NCBI RefSeq assembly: GCF_963678635.1
Contig: NC_087066.1
Span: forward strand, 49,969,581-50,033,580
DNA: 64,000 nucleotides
Direction: 5' to 3'
Origin: Symsagittifera roscoffensis
Taxonomy: Eukaryota > Xenacoelomorpha > Acoela > Convolutidae
Below are positions 1 to 10,700 of this stretch, piece after piece. The translations under genes and the position numbers were made by a program. The notes under the pieces are model-generated. The model saw nothing but the letters and a program-made list of their open reading frames with translations, ran no database searches and was not told the DNA's origin. Numbering within the stretch: position 1 is the stretch's first letter; every line of letters begins with the position of its first letter.

Positions 1-3000
1 CTCATTCCAGATGGGATCCAATGTTTTGTAGATGACCTCCGTCTTAAATTTTTGTTGGTTTCCGTCAACTGTGATCACACAGAACGGGTCGCTTGTGCCT
101 TAAATTACATCAGCACTAAATTAGGTCCGCACTTAATTTTTTTCGAGGGGCAAACGAACAACAAAATAAGTCAGGAAAAATGACTACACGATTCGAAACC
201 ACCTCTAGAATACGCCTTCGCAATTGCGCCATATAGCCTAGTTTTCTTAATTAGTTACCACACCCTCTGCTAAAAAATACCAGTGAAAAATGAAAGCACT
301 TTAATAAAGCGGGTAGAACATGCTATTAAATCGACAAATAACCAACATAGCAAACAGAAAAATGGACTCAAAACTGAAAAAGAAACATTTTGACACTTGT
401 CAATTTCTAAAAAACAATATATCAAATTGAACCTCTCTAAATTTCAAGAACAAATTATGCCACAGAGGCGAAGCGAAGCTTCGTTCCATTTGTGGTACAA
501 AAGAACGCCGTTACATTGAAAAAAAATGAAAACAAAAATTCAAAAACGACAATTATATCTGTTCAGATGAAAAACGTCAATAGAATGTAAAATTCACATC
601 GGACAAAAAAAAACAACTAAGCATAACTAAGTCGAAGATACCTTAGCAGAAACCCTATGAGCCGAAAAAGTTCCCTTCGCCGTCAAAAAACTTAAAATTT
701 ATTCACTCGTTGAACGAAACAATATGAGGCCACTGACCCATCATAATATGGGCCGAATAACACGACGGAAAATGAGAAAAAATTTTAAAAACGCAAAAAA
801 TTTGAAAAAATAAGGAAAATGAAAAAAAGACGTAATTAAGTCCCATTCATCCTCAAAACACACATTTACACCACCAAAAACTTTTTTTTGCACTTCGAAC
901 GTCGCAATATGAGGCCGTATATAATTCAGGGTGGAAACTATAATACCGGAAAAAAACGAAAAGAAAAAAAAGGACTTCAACAAATCGAGTTGGAAAAATT
1001 ACAACAATCATAAAAACAAATTTCAAATAGGAAAGATTTTCAAAATGCTAGCATGCACAAAGTATGTCCCTTGAGGTGACTTAGTTGCCAAAAGAGGCTT
1101 CGAGGAAATTAGTCCCGAAGAGTCCAGTGAAGAAAGTTAATCACGAAAAAAGGACCCATTACATTTCACTTGCTATCGCAAGTATAACACAGAGGTGAGG
1201 CGAAGTTCGGCAACATTTGCGATACAACAAAAATATTGCTCTACAAAAAAGTGAATAGACGAAGAGCCGGAAAAGAGGATTTTTTGGAAAATCTAAAAGA
1301 TATCTTGAAAAATTTAGATTACCCGGCGGAAACTAAGGCAAAAAAAGTCTGGTTAACCACCTGTTGAGCGGAAAACAGACTGTTGATAATTGAATTATGA
1401 ACTAAATTTCGAAAATTGTTCTCAACCCATACCCTTAGCGTTTTCTACTGAAATAAGGTTTTAGTCACTTATTTACGGGAGAACCTAATGCAGGGAAGAT
1501 CTAAACTTCATATTCTTGTAATTGAATTCTTCACCTCAAAATTAGCGACAGTTAGGGAAAAGAAAAAATGTTTCCAAAAACTGGTCCAAAATTCAAAAAA
1601 ACCAACTTTTCCTAAGTCGTTACAGTTTTACTACGAAAACTATAAGCCAGTTGCTTCTATAGGGAAGTGTCTTACACACTGAGACTAAACTGAACCTGAG
1701 ACTAAAATGCAACCTGAGACTAAAATGAACAACACTTGCACTTTCAACTAAAAAGGAAGTTGCTTACAGCACAAGAAAAAAATCGGTGATGTGGCAACTA
1801 AGCCGACAATCTTGGAGCAGATGCCCGTTGAGCCGAAACACAAACTGCTTCGAATTTTTTTTTATGTTTCAAGCCAACCTCCCTGGACCTACAACGAATA
1901 ATATTTGAACTTGCATTGAAAGTTGCTTACAGGACAAACAAGATTTGTGATGTGGCAACTAAGCCGACGAAATTCAAGCAGCAAAACGGAAGTCCAAGAA
2001 TTCAATTTTTATTGAAATTCCTTTTTCAATTGCATTATAACAAACAAGGTCTGAAAAAAAAAACAAGATCCTGCCGAGAGTCGAAACTCACACCCTACGA
2101 TACAAAAGCGACGGATTTAACAGGAGGCCAAGTGGGAAGGAACCTGAAGGTTGTAAAGGTTCAACAAAAAAGCTAATTGAAGAAAAATTAAAACGTGTAA
2201 GAATTTGTTTACTGGAAAAAACTTGTTCCCGATCTCTCGCTGTTGTAATAATATCTGACTTTGCCAAGCAAAAACATGACCGACAACGCTACTGAAAAAA
2301 CTGAATGAGTAAAATTTTGATCCTACAAAATTTCTTAAGTGATGCACGCCAATAATGAGTCTACATAATTGCTAAGTGACGCAAGCCAATTATGACGCAT
2401 TAGCAGTACCAGTCAATTTGAAAAGAAATTTACCAACTAACATGCCTCACTTTATAGAGCGGACGCATTTTAACTAGTATACGAAAAAGTTCATTGAAAA
2501 CATGCGACCATGCTGAGGTTAGAACCCTCTTATTTTGCTGCTGGTATCCTTCCCTACCTCTACGCTACAGAACCAGAACGACTTGAAGCTAAAGTACTAT
2601 TACTAGTAAAACAATAGTGTAAGTTAATATCCTTAGCATTTACTGTACTTAATAGCTGGTTTTTGATCTTATGCATATACTGCAAAAAAGAGCACTTTGA
2701 AAAAGAGCACTAATACTTGCGACTTAGGTTGGAAAAAAGTGAGTTCGTAATAACACAAAAGCTTCGCTTGTTTAAATAAAACCCGTGCAATTTCAAAAAT
2801 TGAAAAAGCCGAAAAAAAAGTACCAAATGAAATAAATTTCATAATAAAAAAAACGGGAAATGAACCCACGGAAATTAGGCCGAAAACCACGAACCCGTAA
2901 AAAATCAACATTTTCAAGAAAACTCTTTGAAAACAATTCAACACCAGTAACGGTCTACACCTATTTACTACCTAAATTACGGTAGTATTTTTTTGAATTT

Positions 3001-3221
3001 TCAAAAAAAATTAGCATCTCTGAAATTAAGCATGGTTGAAATGTACCATACCGACTCATTTGACCACCATTCTGTGCCTTAACTTTTTTTACGGAAAAAA
3101 GTATACTACCCAATTCCAATACCCTTGCTTATCGAAATGGTGAAAAATGATTTGCTTAAGAAACTCTTTGAACTTTAAGCAGAATTCATGATTGACATTT
3201 TTTTGATGAAATCAACTCAGT

Positions 3222-3430
3222 TGGGAAATCTGAAAATTTAAATCCACTTTCGAAGTTAGAAGTTGATCAAATTTTTCGTGAGCTCTATATTTTATGTGTT
3301 CTACAGTGGAGTTTGTTTCTTTTAACGAAGGAATTAAATTGAACTTGAAAAGAAATCATAAGTAAAACCGCGAAAAATCGAATTTTGGCGTGAACAAATT
3401 TTAAGACTTTCCTTAAAAAAATCACCAAGA
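3222..3430. repeat. Dispersed repeat R1, copy a
   Basis: About 200 bp sharing ordered blocks with copies near 4017 and 6165: ATCCACTTTCGAAGTTAGAAG, then GATCA-TTTTTCGTGA, then GAACTTGAAA..GAAATCA.AAGT.AAACCGC, then a run of A before ATCA. This copy is the most diverged. No coding capacity is visible. The copies lie beside or inside introns of the SMP/C2 gene. Confidence 0.5.
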
Positions 3431-3739
3431 AATATATAAGATTATTCACTGTTTCTTACTCTAAGTTATTGAAATGAGAAAATTGGATAGATAGGCAAAT
3501 TTTTTATTCTGTTGGGAAATCTGAAAACATAGCCAACAGACAGTTGGAAGAGTCAATGAAAACAGAAAAAAAAATTAACTAATTTTTTGGAAAAAAACTT
3601 CAAGTTTCGAATTCCAAAAAGATATCGCCCTAAAGCTCTTTTATTTTCAGGAACAATTTATTATGAGCGTTTTTTTTTATACAAATTAATCTAATTTGAG
3701 ACAAAAATGGATTATTAGGAAAAAAAATATATTCCACTG

Positions 3740-4016
3740 GGAAATCTAAAAAATTAAATTCCACTTCGAAACTAGAAATCGGTGACCTTTTATGCGACAA
3801 TTCAGCTTTCATAATCGGATAGTGCATTTTGCCTACCTTATAGCAAATGAACTTGAATTGAACTCAAAAAATGCATATAAACCTACGGGTATTCATATTT
3901 GCATTTGTAAGTATTAATGCATTTCTTTTGTTATTAGCGCATTTGAAGACTTTTCCTGAAAAAAATCATCATGGCCTACATAAAGTCTGAACTACGTTTA
4001 TCTACTCTTAACAACT
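3740..4016. repeat. Dispersed repeat R1, copy b (partial)
   Basis: Starts with the block TTCCACTTCGAAACTAGAA, and ends with TCTGAACTACGTTTATC followed by ACTCTTAA. The same ending closes the copy near 6440. The middle differs from copies a and c, so it may be a composite of two insertions. Confidence 0.4.
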
Positions 4017-4260
4017 AAAAACTACTTTCGAAACTAGAAGTCGATCACGTTTTTCGTGACCTTTACACTTTTGCAATTCAATGGTGGAAATTGCCCTCTT
4101 TTCAGCGACGGAAATGAACTGAACTTGAAACGAAATCAAAAGTCAAACCGCAAAAAAGTGAATTTGAGCGTGAACGAATTCTAATACAAAGCAAATCATC
4201 AGAACCTTTAAAAGAGTCTTCTTTACATTCAGCGACTCGTAATTACACAGCTTTTCTAGC
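4017..4260. repeat. Dispersed repeat R1, copy c
   Basis: Begins ACTACTTTCGAAACTAGAAG and CGATCACGTTTTTCGTGACC. It then follows the same block order as the copies near 3222 and 6165, including AAATCAAAAGTCAAACCGC. It sits directly after copy b in a tandem-like pair. Confidence 0.5.
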
Positions 4261-4510
4261 TCTTACTACACCCCGTACACTATCTATAAAGAACTGACAC
4301 ACTTATAATCCACTGACTTCCACAAACTCAGCGTTTAAGCACGCACGAGCTTCCATCATTGTAGCGGATTCCCGTAAAACATTTTGAAAAGGAGCGTGAG
4401 GCATAGTTAACAAGATCCGCTCCTGCAGTAGACCGCAATTGAACTGGATCTGTTTGAACTCCTCATAAAAACTTGAACTTGAACTCATATTAAGACATGG
4501 TGTCTCTCAC

Positions 4511-4726
4511 CTCCTGGGTCTGCAGCTTTGAGTCCAGTTGCCCTCACTATTTGCAACTCCACGTCCTCGTGATCATCCTCCTCTATTATGCCCAGTTGCT
4601 TCTCCAGACTGTAGTCCAGGGTCTGGGCCTTGGGTCTGCTGATCACTGAGGCCGTGTGGGGAGCGAGTGAGGAACTGGAACGCGATCTGCTCATGCCTCG
4701 TTTGTCGCTTCCACTGTCACACTCCA
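4511..4726 (-). CDS. Exon 15: serine-rich linker and start of a third C2 domain
   Basis: Acceptor ATTAG|TGGAG. The exon encodes a serine/arginine-rich linker (SRSRSSSSLAPHTAS), an acidic stretch IIEEDDHEDV and then VELQIVRATGLKAAD, the first strand and loop of another C2. It ends at GGAG|GTGAGA, so the remaining strands lie in exons not found to the left. The linker is a plausible phosphorylation region, but that is inference. Confidence 0.75.
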
Positions 4727-7700
4727 CTAATAACAAAAACAGACACATGAGAAAACAGAGACATGAAAAAAAAATCAAGTCAAAAATGTATTCCATTATT
4801 TCCTAGCTCGGAAGATAAGGTGATCCCTACTTTTTTTTAAATATTAACCCCCGGCCCAGATCCCACTTTTCAACCTTTGCCCTTATTTTCATGGGGGAGA
4901 GAGATGTCATCCATTTTGCCGCAATCGGACACATCTTGAGGAGGCGGATGACAATTGGACCCCTCCGACCATGACCGAAGCGGGATTCGAACCCCCGACA
5001 TTGTGTTAACTTGTGTTTTCTGAAGCATTGCTCTTCAAAAAATTAGCTGGGAGTGTATGTATAACTTTGCTTACGTATTGGCTGTAACTGTGGAAATGGA
5101 TGAAACATGAGAGACACTATGATGAAACCGACAGAGCCCACAGCTCCTGCGTCGTCTCGGAGGTCAAAGCGCTTCCTCTCCCTCACTTCACCCTGAAATA
5201 GTTCAAAAAATTATCAGCACTGATAGCTGTAGGGTTTTTCGTGTAGTGGACCCAACTCGCAAAACAAACATTGATTGTTGGTATACTTCTTTGTGCTTGG
5301 CATTAATTGGTGAAACTCAAGATGCTTTGATTGACAAACAGAAAATGAGAGGGGAGAGACATTGTGGACAGAGCATGAGAATCGATTGCCTAGTAATTAC
5401 AGGGAAGTGAGTGCACATATGTATGTATACTCACAATATTGAGTTCAACAGACCCAATGTAGTCATCCTTGGTAGTCATACCATCCCAGTCGAACACTTC
5501 GATCAGCAGAGGAGACTAAACAGACAGACAGACACTACGAGGTCATTCATAATGTTCACCGACGACAGCATATTAAGTTTCTATAAAGCCACGAGTCTAG
5601 TGAAATGAACCATACCGTAGTGTAGTCTTCGACCATGAAGTCGCAGTGAAAATTCCATATCGGGTTCAACGTTCGCTTTATTGAAGGACTCTGTTTGATC
5701 TAAAAAGTACATTCAAAAAGATCAGCAAATAATACTTGGAGAAAAATTGAGAAGCAGCCTGACTGAAAGGTACGTGAAACACTTACTTTGCTGTTGTTGA
5801 ACCAAATGTTGACGTATGGATCTGAGAGGCCATTCAGGTCCATGGCTGGCAAGTTGTGCCCAGAGTGGACCACAAGACTCACAACGCCCGAGGCTGAAAA
5901 TTAAAAAGAGAAAGATGAAACATAACGTAAACTTTACTAGGCGACTAAGTCCGTACAATAAATGCTGGAACATTTCAAGCCGAAAAAAGGAATTTGTACA
6001 AAATCAGTCCTGATAATATTACAAATGTCAGGAACAAATCAAAACAACGCTTATTTCTGGAGAAAGGACTTGAATCACTGGACAAATCCTCGCAGTCGCA
6101 ATCGCAATCGCATTTAAGATTCATTTTGAGAACAATTAACGATTGGCACTTTTTTGATAAAATCAACCCAATTGGAGAAAACTGTAGTTTTTATTCCGCA
6201 GGAAATCTGAAAACTATACACCACTTTCGAAACTAGAAGTCGATCACGTTTATGGTGACCTTTGCACTTTCGCTGTTCCATAGTGAACTTTACCTTCCTT
6301 TCAACAATGGAAATGCGCTTAACTTGAAATCAAAAGTCAAACCTCGCAAAAACAAATTTTAGCCAGAACTTTTCCCAAAAAAAACATCATCACGACCTAT
6401 ATAAGAGTCTGAACTACGTTTATCGACTCTTAAAGAATCGAAACGATTCAATGGATCTGTTATTTAGACAAGTAAGAAAATCTATATTTCGATTTAATAC
6501 CGCTATCTAATTACAGGCGTAATTATTGAAAAGCTGCTCATCACGATTTGAATGAAAAGCTCATCACGATTGGCATCCGATTTGAATCTAAAAATCAAAA
6601 TTGAAACTGGTTGACTACGAACTTACAGTCCATAATCGGCTCAGCGACAGACACTGACTTCGCACTCGTCAGTCTGGGAATAGTTCTTTCTGTCTTTTCA
6701 GCATTATCTCCTTCAATGCCGTTTTCATCCTCTTGACCTTTTGTGCCATCAATTTCGTCACTGCTCGTCAAAAGTGCGGAAATCGGATCCTCAATTATAA
6801 TTTTCTCAGTCATCGCCGAAATCTTCCTTATTTTGTCAACAATTGAAAAGGAGCCAAGCTTGTGATACGTCAGTTTGAACTTCAAGTCCGGAATGTCTTT
6901 GGAACCCAGTTTCTGGCTCTTGTGTTTGAATGGCTTGATAAGGTTTTCTTTCCCGTCTTCCAGCCCTATTTTGCCAATGTTGACCGAGTACTCAGCAAGC
7001 GTGAGTTTTCCCAACATGCTTTTGCTTTTGACTGCTACTATCAGCTGAAACAGTGATAAGAACCATTAAAATTACCTAAATCTATCGAACTAAAAAAACA
7101 TCAAGGCCCACAAATGATACACACAATAATTGGATTAGACTTTCTTCACGGCATAGCAATTCACATGTTGCATTTAGACGTGACTGTTTAACTGAATAGG
7201 GAAAGTGCAACTAATACGAACACTAGCGGGTGAAACTATTCATCTGTGGCAGGGAACGGAGGAGAGTTTTTTGCCGGTCAATTTATGAAACACTACAATC
7301 ATCATGTGATCGTTTAGTTCACGCTCATTCTAAATATGATTCGTTCAAGTTACGTAGCAGTATTTAGACAACCGCGTATTCAGACACTGTATTAACCAAT
7401 ATCAAATTCATTTCTTCATTGTCTCGATTCTGATTGGTTAATACAGTGTCTGAATACTCGGTTGTCTAAATACAGACCGCACTCCATTCGTTCAGTACAC
7501 AAAAATAACTGAATACCTTATTACTACTGGGCTGAGCGATGTTCACATCCTAGGTCAAAACAGTTCATTTTTGAAATATCCCCAGCCAATCAAACGTTGA
7601 TCAAATTTGCTAAAATCATAGAACAACCAAACCTCACCAGTTAATCCCTCACAATCAGATTTAACAAACTGGCCACACTGAAAGTGCCTGGAAGGAGCTA

Positions 7701-10700
7701 TGGATCTCTAACACTTTAAAGAAGGGAGATTCGTTACTATATACAAATTGCACAAATGCTTAGCCCTTGAATTATTTCATAGAGCTAGCAAATCGTTTCT
7801 AGGTTCAAAAAAGGGGAATATTTGAAGAGAACCGGAACTATGACACATTGTTTAGGGTAGGCTCTTTTCGACAAACTTCAAGCACTTCAAAGGAGGCCTC
7901 ACATGGTCAATGGTGGTATCAGAATAAAACCCTATTGGCTAAAATTCGATTTCCAAAAAAAAAATGTCTGTGTCGATACAAATTGGTCTTAAGTTTATGT
8001 ATTTCCAACTAATATACACGTGTGGCGGTGGAATAGGCACGCTTTTGACCTAATAGGAAGGGCTTAATGAAACTGAGGCTACAAAAAAACGATTACAATT
8101 TCTTATAGACAGATTTGTTGTTATAGTGCTAGTTACAACTATCAGGACAAAACAAGCAAAAATTGAAATTTAAAACGCTTTTTTCTCAAACTGGGATGAT
8201 CTTAGGTGAAAAATAATGAATACAAAACGCTTAAACTTTTAGCAGAATTAATGTGGTGTATAAATTAAATTGCTCTGCGATATTCGGGCCCAGCATTTTA
8301 CCCCAAAAACGATCAGTTTTGGCTTTCTTTAGTCAATCAAAGTTACATCATATTAATCTGCGGACATTTTGAACAAATTTGTCTTCAAATTTTTTGGCCT
8401 ACAATCAACCCAATTTGAAAAAAATGCGCTTTAAATTTCAAGTCTTATTCGTCTTGTCCGGATAAATTTAATCAAGACTATTTGAAGTGATTTAGAGAAT
8501 CAACAAATCTCCCACCTTGTCAGCCTGCAGATTATACACGAGAAAGGCCACGTCTTCGGCCCAGGGTTTGTTGGCAGCTCTAGGATGGGTCAAACTAGCA
8601 GATGAGTCTAACTTGACTGAGCACCATATGAGGTCATCGGATTTACAACTGGCTGAATGAGGGTTCGAAACATCTCCATACATTATCGTAACGAACAGAA
8701 GACCTTCAGCTGAAACCAAATCAAATCCACGTTTTAACCCATTGGTGGTTTACTTTTATAGCACTTACGTTTTTATAGAAAATAGGTAAAACTGCAGACC
8801 TTTAGAAGAGCCGACGGTCCTGACTTCAACTGCGCTACTTTCGACAGCACCTTGAAAAAAAAACAGAAAAAATTTAGCAGGAGCAAAATAAAAACCTTTA
8901 ACAAGTGAGCATTTTTGACAAAATTACTAATTTACATAGGGGCGAAGCTGCTCTTCGCAAACACTGGCGGGAAAAGAACAAAAACCAGCTCTACAGAAGG
9001 AAATACAGAAGTAGATATAAGCCTCGAATTAATAAGCTTTTACTTTTTCGGATTCCAATTTGCGCGACCTTGAGATTAGGCCTATGCCACGGGCTCTTGA
9101 AACTTTGCTAACGGTATCCACCAATAAGGCGGCTATAAATGCTAACCAATTGCCAATGTCATGCAGCAACAATTGCACCAATTATAAATAAAACTAGAGC
9201 TAAGTGCGGCGTTGAACCTCCGAACAGTAGATTAGGAATCTCACGTCCTTTCAACTGTGCCACGGTCACTTACAGATCCGGAAATACTAGCTACAAATAA
9301 AGCAGAAAACAGATGCTATGAAATTTCCAATGCTACAGATCGTTATTATAGCAAAAATGTCTTCAAATGTGCATTTTAATTCCGAGTTAGTTTGCAAAAA
9401 AGTAGAGCCATACTAATACACTACACTCGCTAGTATAAACAACAATTAACAAACCAGAATTTAATGCGTTATTATATAAGGATAGCCGGTTCCTGATAGG
9501 TATCCTTAGAAAAACAGTATCCCTGGGGCGGTGGGCGTTAAAAACTTAAAAACTAGTTATCTAAGGTTAATTAACAATCAAAACGAAACCAAAATGAGGC
9601 TGAAAATCAAAGTTAGTATAAAAACAAATGTGTTCATCAAAGTTGATCTGAATAGTAAAAAAAATCCGATCGGTTTTTCTCGACACTGAGGCAATCTTTT
9701 TGCTTTTTTTCGAAATCCGAATCACGACTAAAGGGCTTTAATATGACACCACCCGTGCACCTATGTATGCTTACTTTTAGGCAGTAAATGCATAGGAAAA
9801 AAACAGTAGGCTAGATACATTTAGCGTATAGGTAAGGGCATTTACTCTGAGGCAATCGCATATTGAACCCCTTGCTCTGGCAATGATAGCGTAAAACAAC
9901 TGTCCAGAACGATTGCACAATTAGAAATTGACAATTCCTACAGGCTAGATAGCCTTCGATAGATCTGTGAATCACAGGGAGTGCGGTCTGTATTTAGACA
10001 ACCGCGTATTCATACTCGTCAGTAAGCAGACAAATACCATAATAACCAATCAGAATCGAGATGAGAAAGCAAATTTACGAAATAAATAATTATTAATTTC
10101 TTCCTTGTCTCGATTCTGATTGGTTAACTTATTGAAGAGGCCAGACAAAAGGTCAGACTTATTGAAGAGGACAGACAAGTTATCGATAAATAACACACAT
10201 GCGAAGCGAACTTCGCAACACTTGGAGGACATCACACAAAAATCATTGCGAGCTACCGGATAGAAAACGAAACGAAAGCCTCAAAATTGAAGAAAAAAAA
10301 ACTCAAAAAATGCCTCAACTAATTTATTTATCGAATGATGTTCAATTTTTTGAAATCAATTCGAGAAATGCAATGCCCACCTTTAAATTAGCACCGAGAC
10401 AAAATTAACTCTGTAATAATAAAGCATTGTCAATTTCTTAAAGTTGTTAAAGGGGAAATTTCAGTTCACGATAACGAAAACTAACCAGAAATGGAATCCG
10501 CTCGTTGATAGTCACTCTTCCTAGCGACGCCAGGCTCATTATAGAGTGGAATGTAAAATCTGTGAGGGTAATAGAGGTCTGAAACGTTCCACTAGTTTCA
10601 CTCGGTCATAAACAGTAAAATAAGAATTTTGTATTGAGAGGTACAAACAGTCTGAGAGAGATGTTTTAACGATGGTGTTTATCCAGTCATTCAGCTTCGG

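Larger units (their letters stand above)
1..4302. other. AT-rich non-coding DNA, no gene found
   Basis: I see no exon, RNA gene or mobile-element protein here. The longest open frames are low-complexity strings of K, N, F and L codons with no recognisable domain. The stretch contains short dispersed pieces also found elsewhere in the window, such as GGCAACTAAGCCGAC near 1790 and 1950 and GCGAAGC-type hairpin ends near 470 and 1195, plus copies of a dispersed repeat from about 3220. The next downstream exon of the SMP/C2 gene should lie in or beyond this region, but I could not find it. Confidence 0.6.

Noticed and set aside
741-983. Minus-strand open frame with runs of phenylalanine as a small membrane protein
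   Set aside because: It is the antisense of A-rich low-complexity DNA, and no Kozak context, splice support or homologous motif is visible.
4303-4488. Minus-strand frame next to exon 15 as a further exon of the SMP/C2 gene
   Set aside because: Exon 15 ends at a good GTGAGA donor before it, no acceptor precedes this frame, and it does not continue the third C2 domain.
4975-5000. A functional tRNA gene suggested by the GGGTTCGAATCCC B box
   Set aside because: No acceptor stem, D arm or anticodon arm pairs properly upstream; a tRNA-derived SINE fits better.
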